Source: UBA7378 sp049611805 (GTDB lineage: Bacteria; Pseudomonadota; Alphaproteobacteria; RS24). From it: 19,813 nt of DNA. Below the pieces are notes generated by a model, which made no database searches, was not told the DNA's origin, and worked only from the letters and a program-made list of their open reading frames with translations. Numbering within the stretch: position 1 is the stretch's first letter; every line of letters starts with the position of its first letter. This document shows, piece by piece, positions 15,332 through 19,813 of this stretch. The stretch lies in the NCBI GenBank assembly GCA_049611805.1, contig JBMZAX010000020.1, positions 1 to 19,813 on the forward strand. The letters run 5' to 3'. A program made the position numbers and the translations under genes.

Positions 15332-16237
15332 ATGGCAGACAATGTCCCCCAGATTTTTGACCGCAAGCGGCTGGCGCGCAATCGAGACCGCGCCGCACAA
15401 GCGACGCGGGGCTTTGGTGCCCATGATTTTCTATTGCGTCATGTCGGCAACGAGCTGTCAGACCGCATAGCCGGTGTCGCGCGCAAATTTTCAACCGGCC
15501 TGTGTCTGGGCAGCAGCGGCGGCATCATTGAGGCCGTGCGCGCCGAACATGCCGAAGAAAGCCATATCGACACGCTGTTCCATGCTGATCTGAGCGCCTG
15601 TCTCGTGCCCGATAACGGGCGCGGCCTTGTGTGCGACGAAGAGCGCCTGCCCTTTGCCGAAGCGCGCTTTGATCTGGTGGTCGCGCTTTGGGGCTTGCAC
15701 CATGTCAATGACCTGCCCGGCACCCTGATACAAATTCGCCAAATTTTGAAGCCTGACGGCTTTTTTCTGGCCGCGCTGCCGGGCGGGCGAACGCTGGAGA
15801 GCCTGCGCCATGCGCTGGTCGCGGCCGAGACCGAATTGCTGCCCGGTGTGCGCCCGCATGTGCACCCCTTCCCCGATCTGGCGGATTTGAGCGGGCTTTT
15901 GCAGCGCGCGGGCTTTGCCCTGCCGGTCGCCGACAGCCATCCGGTCGAGGTTTTTTACCCGACGCCGATCGACCTTTTGAACGAGCTGCAAGGCATGGGC
16001 GAAAGCAATGTTCTGACGGCGCGGGTGTCCACCACATTGCGCCGCGATGTGCTGATGCGGGCCTGCGAGATTTACAATGAGACGGAACAACGCGCCGACG
16101 GCAAGTGCCGCGCGCTTTTCGATATTTGCTATCTGGCGGGCTGGGCACCGCATGAAAGCCAGCAACAGCCGCTCAAACCCGGCAGCGCCAAGGCCAGCCT
16201 TGCCGAAGCGCTGGGCACGGTGGAACGCAAATTATAG
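15332..16237 (+). CDS. NDUFAF5/BioC-like SAM-dependent enzyme
   Basis: A 301-residue class I methyltransferase-fold protein resembling mitochondrial complex I assembly factor NDUFAF5, which hydroxylates an arginine of subunit NDUFS7. Alphaproteobacterial copies are often labelled BioC-like. Supporting marks are the opening PQIFDRKRLARNRDRAA, ALWGLHHVNDLPG near 118-130, PDGFFLAALPGGRTLESLR, and TPIDLLNELQGMGESNVL near 211-228. SAM motif I is unusual: GLCLGSSGG at about 56-64 where relatives have an ALDLG-type stretch, so the acidic residue is lost. The ATG 15332 matches the family N terminus, but no ribosome site precedes it. It starts head to head with comF and converges on mutT with a 6-base gap. 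Family fairly confident; reaction and substrate inferred. Confidence 0.85.
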   Translation: MADNVPQIFDRKRLARNRDRAAQATRGFGAHDFLLRHVGNELSDRIAGVARKFSTGLCLGSSGGIIEAVRAEHAEESHIDTLFHADLSACLVPDNGRGLVCDEERLPFAEARFDLVVALWGLHHVNDLPGTLIQIRQILKPDGFFLAALPGGRTLESLRHALVAAETELLPGVRPHVHPFPDLADLSGLLQRAGFALPVADSHPVEVFYPTPIDLLNELQGMGESNVLTARVSTTLRRDVLMRACEIYNETEQRADGKCRALFDICYLAGWAPHESQQQPLKPGSAKASLAEALGTVERKL

Positions 16238-16243
16238 GGCGAC

Positions 16244-16660
16244 TTATAACGTATCGCGCAAAATGGCGATAAGCGGGATATCGGCCGGCGGCATGTCGAG
16301 GTCATATAATTCGCGCGGGAAAACCCATTTCAGATTTTGCCCCTCGCGGCCCGTCACATGGCCCGACCATTTGCGGCAAACATAAAGCGGCATGAGCAGG
16401 TGAAACGCCGCATAGCCATGGCTGGCAAAACTCAGCGGTGCCAGACACTCATGCGTGACATCAATGCCCAATTCTTCGGCCAGTTCGCGCACCAGCGCCG
16501 CTTCGGGGGTTTCGCCCGCCTCAACCTTGCCGCCCGGAAATTCCCACATGCCCGCCATGGCGCGCCCCGCCGGACGCTGGGTGACAAGCACGCGCCCGTC
16601 CGCGTCGACCAGCGCGCAGGCGACGACCAGAACAAGGCGGTTAGCTTCGGTAGTCGGCAT
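16244..16660 (-). CDS. mutT: MutT-like Nudix hydrolase
   Basis: Probably hydrolyses oxidised nucleotides such as 8-oxo-dGTP, as MutT does, though Nudix substrates cannot be read from sequence alone. It has 138 residues from ATG 16660. The complete Nudix box G-x5-E-x7-REUxEExGU is at about 44-66 (GKVEAGETPEAALVRELAEE then LG). The preceding LVLVVACALVDADGRVLV and MAGMWEFPGG fit the MutT/YbdA type (8-oxo-dGTP diphosphatase). A longer start at 16678 would add six residues; neither start has a good ribosome site. The chosen start lies 20 bases inside the end of argJ, so translation is probably coupled. It converges on the NDUFAF5-like gene. Confidence 0.92.
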   Translation of the reverse strand: MPTTEANRLVLVVACALVDADGRVLVTQRPAGRAMAGMWEFPGGKVEAGETPEAALVRELAEELGIDVTHECLAPLSFASHGYAAFHLLMPLYVCRKWSGHVTGREGQNLKWVFPRELYDLDMPPADIPLIAILRDTL

Positions 16661-17906
16661 TGATCGAAATATAGCCATGCGTCAAATCGCTGGCCCAAAT
16701 GCGGGTACGCCCTTTTGCCTTGCCGTCTGCCGCGCCGACATCGACGGCAATGTGAATGCGCCGGCCCTGCATGTGGCGGGCGACGGGCGCTTCGTCATAG
16801 CCCGGCACCACGCGGCCACGGCGCGCAACTTTGTGCCCGCCAATCTCGATCGACAGGCGGTCGCGGTCGACACGCTCGCCGGATTTGCCAACCGCCATGA
16901 CAATGCGCCCCCAATTGGCATCCGCACCGGCAACAGCCGTTTTGACCAATGGCGAATTGCCGATGGCAAGCCCGATGCGCCGTGCCGCAGCATCATCTTC
17001 CGCGCCGGACACATCAACCGTCATGAGTTTGCTGACGCCTTCGCCGTCGCACACAACCTGAATGGCGACATCCTGCATCACATCCGTCAGCGCCTTTCGA
17101 AATTGCGCGAGGCGCGGATCGTCAAGCCGGCGAATGGCCGGGCCGTCGACCTTTTGGGCACCGGTTGCCACGAGCAGGCATGTATCCGAGGTCGAGGTGT
17201 CGCCATCGACCGTGATGGCGTTGAAACTTTTATCCGTCGCTTCCAAAAGCAAGGGGCGCAAGAGGCGCGCGGGCAGTGCCGCATCGGTGAACACAAAGGC
17301 CAGCATGGTTGCCATATCCGGCGCAATCATGCCCGACCCTTTGGCGATGGCATTGATGCGGATATTTTGCTTGCCAATCTTTGCCGTGCGCGTTGCGCCT
17401 TTGGCAAATGTGTCGGTGGTCATAATGGCTTGCGCGGCGGCCGACCAGTCGGAACTCCGCTCAAGCCCGAAGCTTGCCGATTTCACCGCCGAAACCAGCG
17501 GCGCGGGATCCAGCGTTTCGCCGATCACACCGGTCGAGGCGAGAAATATTTCCCTCTCATCTGCGCCCAAGCGTTTGGCCAGTGCCTTGGCCGTGCGGCT
17601 TGCCGCGCGCGCACCGGCCGCACCTGTAAAGGCATTGGCATTGCCGGCATTGACGCCCAGCCCGCGAATGCGCCCGCCGCCCGCCGCCAGATTTTCACGC
17701 GACAGATCGACCGGCGCCGAGGGCATTTTGGATTTCGTAAAAACGCCCGCAACACGCGCGGTCTCGGAAAATTCGGCCAGCAGAAAATCGGGGCGTCCGG
17801 TATATTTCACGCCCGTTTGCGCGGCAAAAACATGCATGCCCGCAATCGGCGGCAAGGGCGGAAAGGCCTGCGGCGCAAATGGCGAAACGGGCAGTTCATC
17901 CGACAT
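16641..17906 (-). CDS. argJ: Bifunctional ornithine acetyltransferase / N-acetylglutamate synthase ArgJ
   Basis: Moves the acetyl group from N-acetylornithine to glutamate, recycling acetyl in arginine synthesis. Some members also make N-acetylglutamate from acetyl-CoA. It has 421 residues. The self-cleavage site is in GSGMIAPDMATML: the chain is cut before nucleophile T200 to give alpha and beta subunits. Other family marks are LGVNAGNANAFTG near 83-94, ASTGVIGE near 123-130, and the C-terminal WASDLTHGYISINADYRS. Its presence implies the cyclic arginine pathway. Whether it is mono- or bifunctional cannot be told from sequence. The start 17906 is 5 bases past the PPIase stop and the end overlaps mutT by 20 bases. 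Confidence 0.97.
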   Translation of the reverse strand: MSDELPVSPFAPQAFPPLPPIAGMHVFAAQTGVKYTGRPDFLLAEFSETARVAGVFTKSKMPSAPVDLSRENLAAGGGRIRGLGVNAGNANAFTGAAGARAASRTAKALAKRLGADEREIFLASTGVIGETLDPAPLVSAVKSASFGLERSSDWSAAAQAIMTTDTFAKGATRTAKIGKQNIRINAIAKGSGMIAPDMATMLAFVFTDAALPARLLRPLLLEATDKSFNAITVDGDTSTSDTCLLVATGAQKVDGPAIRRLDDPRLAQFRKALTDVMQDVAIQVVCDGEGVSKLMTVDVSGAEDDAAARRIGLAIGNSPLVKTAVAGADANWGRIVMAVGKSGERVDRDRLSIEIGGHKVARRGRVVPGYDEAPVARHMQGRRIHIAVDVGAADGKAKGRTRIWASDLTHGYISINADYRS

Positions 17907-17911
17907 GAATT

Positions 17912-18754
17912 TTACTCCGCCGCACCCGGCATATTGACAAGATCGACAGCGGCCTTGGCGCGCATTTCGTCATAAATATCGCGCTGGGCTTCGCTGATCA
18001 GCAATTGGTAAATCCGGTCGCGCACCTGATCGAATGGCGGCACCGGACGGTTGCGCCGGTCTTCGACACGGATGACATGCCAGCCAAACTGGGTCTGCAC
18101 GGGCGGCGATGTTTCGCCCGCGCCCAGCTTGAAAGCCGCATCGCTGAACGCCGGCACCATGGATTGCTTGCTGAAATATCCCAAATCACCCCCCGACGGG
18201 CCGGACGGCCCTTTCGAGCGTTCCTTGGCAAGGGCGGCAAAATCGGCCCCCTTTTTCAGATCGGCCACCACCGCATCAGCCGCTTCGCGATTGTCCAGCA
18301 AAATATGGCGCGCGCGCACTTCTTCTTCGACGGGGCCGTTTTTAATTTCCTTGTCATAATAGGCCGTCACATCTTCTTCGGTCACGCGCTCCATCAGCAT
18401 TTTGGCAATATATACGTCCTGCAGGGCTTTGCGCTCCATAAAGGCCTTTATTTTGGCGACATCGGCGTCATTTTCCAGCCCGGCTTTTTTGGCCGCTTCG
18501 GAGGCGAGAATGCGGTTGACCATATAGCCGACCAGCGTTTGAAACCGCTGCTCTTCCGGCAATTGACCGTAAACGGCCATTAATTCATCTTCGACCAGCG
18601 ACACGTCATTATAGGTGATTGCAATGCCGTCAACGGTGGCAACCGTGCCTTCGGGCATTTGATTTTGCGCCACGGCAACCGGCTCCGATACAAAAACAAG
18701 GGCGAGCGCGGCGAGAAAAATTTGTCTTATTGGGAGAGCCTGATGAAGTTGCAT
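17912..18754 (-). CDS. Periplasmic parvulin-type peptidyl-prolyl isomerase
   Basis: Probably folds or chaperones exported proteins, in the manner of SurA/PrsA. I start it at ATG 18754 (280 aa) because AAGGA lies 6 bases upstream. The product then opens with a clear signal peptide: QLHQALPIRQ, a hydrophobic run FLAALALVFV, and an AVA-Q cleavage site near residue 29-30. There is no lipobox cysteine, so it is probably soluble and periplasmic. The N-terminal SurA_N-like helical part is about 35-140. The rotamase domain is about 146-233 (RARHILL, GPSGGDLGYFSK, MVPAFSDAAFKL, TQFGWHVIRVE). A longer start at 18805 would mask the signal peptide. It leads the operon with argJ and mutT and is divergent from secA. 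A weak promoter candidate is TTGTTT (18809-18804)-N17-CAATAT (18786-18781). Confidence 0.93.
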   Translation of the reverse strand: MQLHQALPIRQIFLAALALVFVSEPVAVAQNQMPEGTVATVDGIAITYNDVSLVEDELMAVYGQLPEEQRFQTLVGYMVNRILASEAAKKAGLENDADVAKIKAFMERKALQDVYIAKMLMERVTEEDVTAYYDKEIKNGPVEEEVRARHILLDNREAADAVVADLKKGADFAALAKERSKGPSGPSGGDLGYFSKQSMVPAFSDAAFKLGAGETSPPVQTQFGWHVIRVEDRRNRPVPPFDQVRDRIYQLLISEAQRDIYDEMRAKAAVDLVNMPGAAE

Positions 18755-18848
18755 GAAGTGTCCTTTTCCGTGTTGGACGCATATTGAACGGGTCATGCGC
18801 GCCAAACAAGAGCTTTTCTGCGCGCAGGTTTCTGCAGGCCCGTCGCAG

Positions 18849-18867
18849 CCCGGTCGCGCCCCGGTCG
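18849..18867. repeat. Direct repeat CCCGGTCG x2, 11-base period, just before the secA -35
   Basis: Identical octamers lie at 18849-18856 and 18860-18867, one helical turn apart, and the second ends one base before the TTGACA of the secA promoter candidate. The placement would suit an activator or repressor. In GC-rich DNA a short repeat like this can also arise by chance. Confidence 0.35.
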
Positions 18868-18868
18868 A

Positions 18869-18897
18869 TTGACACGCGCGGCCTTGCCCCTTACATC
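18869..18897 (+). promoter_or_regulatory. Candidate sigma-70 promoter of secA
   Basis: A perfect TTGACA (18869-18874) is followed after 17 bases by TACATC (18892-18897), a weak -10. Transcription would start near 18904, about 42 bases before the secA ATG. The -35 is the only exact consensus hexamer noticed in the intergenic regions. Confidence 0.5.
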
Positions 18898-18945
18898 AAA
18901 CACATCCCGCATCACACGCGGTCAGATTTGCGCTGGAGATTGTTT

Positions 18946-19813
18946 ATGCTCGGATTAGAAAGCCTTGCCCGCCGCCTGTTCGGTTCGGTCAATGAGCGCA
19001 AGCTGAAATCCTATCAGGCGCGCGTCATCCGCATCAACGCACTGGAGCCGGGTTTTGAAGCCTTGTCCGACGATGATTTGCGCGCCACGACATCCGCATT
19101 AAAGGCGCGTCTGGCAAATGGCGAAACGCTGGACGATGTGCTGGAAGAAGCCTTTGCCGCCGTGCGCGAGGCGGCGCGGCGCGCGCTGGGCCAACGCCAT
19201 TATGACGTGCAGCTCATTGGCGGCATGGCCCTGCATGACGGCAAAATCTCGGAAATGAAAACCGGCGAAGGCAAAACGCTGGTCGCCACGCTGCCCTGCT
19301 ACCTCAACGCGCTGACCGGCGCGCCGGTACATGTGGTGACGGTGAATGATTATCTCGCCGAGCGCGATGCTGACTGGATGCGCGGTGTGCACGAGGCTTT
19401 GGGCTTGCGCGTTGAATGTATCAAACACGACATGGATGACGCGGCACGCAAAGACGCTTATGCCGCCGACATTACCTATGCCACGAATAATGAGCTGGGC
19501 TTTGATTATCTGCGCGACAATATGAAATACACGCTGGACGAAATGGTGCAGCGCGGCCATGCCTTTGCCATTGTCGACGAGGTCGACTCGATTTTGATCG
19601 ACGAAGCGCGCACGCCGCTGATTATTTCCGGCCCGCTCGAAGACCGCTCCGACCTCTATGTAAGCATCGACCGGCTGATCCCCGATCTGGTGCCGGATGA
19701 TTACGAGATTGACGAAAAAACCCGCTCGGTATCACTCACCGATCAGGGCAATGAACATATGGAAGAGCTGTTGCAGGCGGGCGGGCTTTTGGAGGCCGAC
19801 AGCTCGATTTACG
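18946..19813 (+). CDS. secA: Preprotein translocase ATPase SecA, 3' end beyond the window
   Basis: Motor ATPase that drives unfolded preproteins through the SecYEG channel. The first 289 codons are present. ATG 18946 has GGAG 7 bases upstream and gives the usual opening MLGLESLARRLFGSVNERKL. The Q-motif region is near 86-97 (YDVQLIGGMALH). Walker A is in EMKTGEGKT at about 103-111. TVNDYLAERDADWM near 132-145, TYATNNELGFDYLRDNM near 177-193 and Walker B VDEVDSILIDEARTPLI from 210 all fit NBD1. The window stops early in the preprotein-crosslinking region, so the C-terminal zinc-binding tail cannot be judged. It is divergent from the PPIase gene, which pairs export with periplasmic folding. Confidence 0.98.
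   Translation, partial: MLGLESLARRLFGSVNERKLKSYQARVIRINALEPGFEALSDDDLRATTSALKARLANGETLDDVLEEAFAAVREAARRALGQRHYDVQLIGGMALHDGKISEMKTGEGKTLVATLPCYLNALTGAPVHVVTVNDYLAERDADWMRGVHEALGLRVECIKHDMDDAARKDAYAADITYATNNELGFDYLRDNMKYTLDEMVQRGHAFAIVDEVDSILIDEARTPLIISGPLEDRSDLYVSIDRLIPDLVPDDYEIDEKTRSVSLTDQGNEHMEELLQAGGLLEADSSIY

Larger units (their letters stand above)
18755..18945. other. Divergent control region between the PPIase gene and secA
   Basis: This 191-base gap must hold promoters in both directions. On the right is a secA promoter candidate with a direct repeat just before it; on the left is a weak PPIase promoter candidate. I saw no open frame with a ribosome site, no tRNA, and no SecM-like leader peptide upstream of secA. 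Confidence 0.6.

Noticed and set aside
16455..17975. 506-codon + strand open frame opposite argJ and mutT
   Set aside because: It mirrors argJ, whose full set of family motifs is on the - strand. The product is low in recognisable motifs and Arg/Ala-rich, as GC-rich antisense frames are.
18755..18945. SecM-like arrest peptide or small RNA upstream of secA
   Set aside because: No open frame with a ribosome site and no strong hairpin over the secA start was found in the gap.
1..19813. Defence system, prophage, biosynthetic cluster or other mobile island
   Set aside because: Every long gene belongs to a known housekeeping family in an order typical of Alphaproteobacteria. There are no integrases, transposases, toxin-antitoxin pairs, tRNA-linked att sites or spaced repeats, and no visible shift in base composition.

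Overview
This window is a stretch of core chromosome from an alphaproteobacterium. The sequence is GC-rich by eye, with many GCGC-type codons. The gene set points to that class: a DUF4167 protein, a DUF1178 protein, a GAF-containing EI-Ntr (PtsP), UbiG, an NDUFAF5-like methyltransferase, and the blocks comF-nitrilase-DUF1178 and PPIase-argJ-mutT beside secA. I cannot place it below class level. There is no sign of phage, transposon, integron, CRISPR, tRNA or rRNA. Genes are packed tightly. The largest gaps are about 210, 190, 150 and 135 bases, each described below, and no gene-free stretch reaches 300 bases.

Layout, left to right. (1) The 3' part of a LysM/M23 murein endopeptidase gene on the + strand ends 23 bases from the end of clpB, which is on the - strand. 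(2) A long - strand block is read from lysC at 12406 down to prmC: lysC, ptsP, rodZ, ispG, prfA, prmC, with gaps of 40 bases or less and one 1-base overlap. DUF4167 and clpB follow on the same strand after larger gaps that probably hold their own promoters. clpB has a good candidate RpoH heat-shock promoter and starts at GTG 3871, not at the upstream ATG. (3) ubiG (+) is divergent from lysC and converges on DUF1178 with only 3 bases between stop codons. (4) comF, a Nit-type amidase and DUF1178 form a - strand operon. (5) An NDUFAF5/BioC-like methyltransferase (+) starts head to head with comF and converges on mutT. (6) A periplasmic parvulin-type PPIase, argJ and mutT form a - strand operon. 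(7) secA (+) is divergent from the PPIase gene and runs off the right edge.

Functions: the lysC-to-prmC block joins aspartate-family amino acid synthesis (lysine, diaminopimelate), nitrogen-PTS phosphorelay input, cell-shape control, isoprenoid precursor synthesis, and translation termination with release-factor methylation. Around it lie protein disaggregation (ClpB), secretion and periplasmic folding (SecA, PPIase), respiratory-chain support (UbiG and the NDUFAF5-like protein), arginine synthesis (ArgJ) and repair-type housekeeping (Nudix, Nit amidase, ComF).

I found no new multi-gene system. The points most worth a second look are regulatory or architectural: a 26-base-period direct repeat abutting the clpB promoter, a strong internal ribosome site in lysC at the catalytic/ACT boundary, start codons of comF and its divergent neighbour sharing one CCATGG, a ubiG terminator whose T-tract is coding sequence of DUF1178, and a degenerate SAM motif in the NDUFAF5-like protein.
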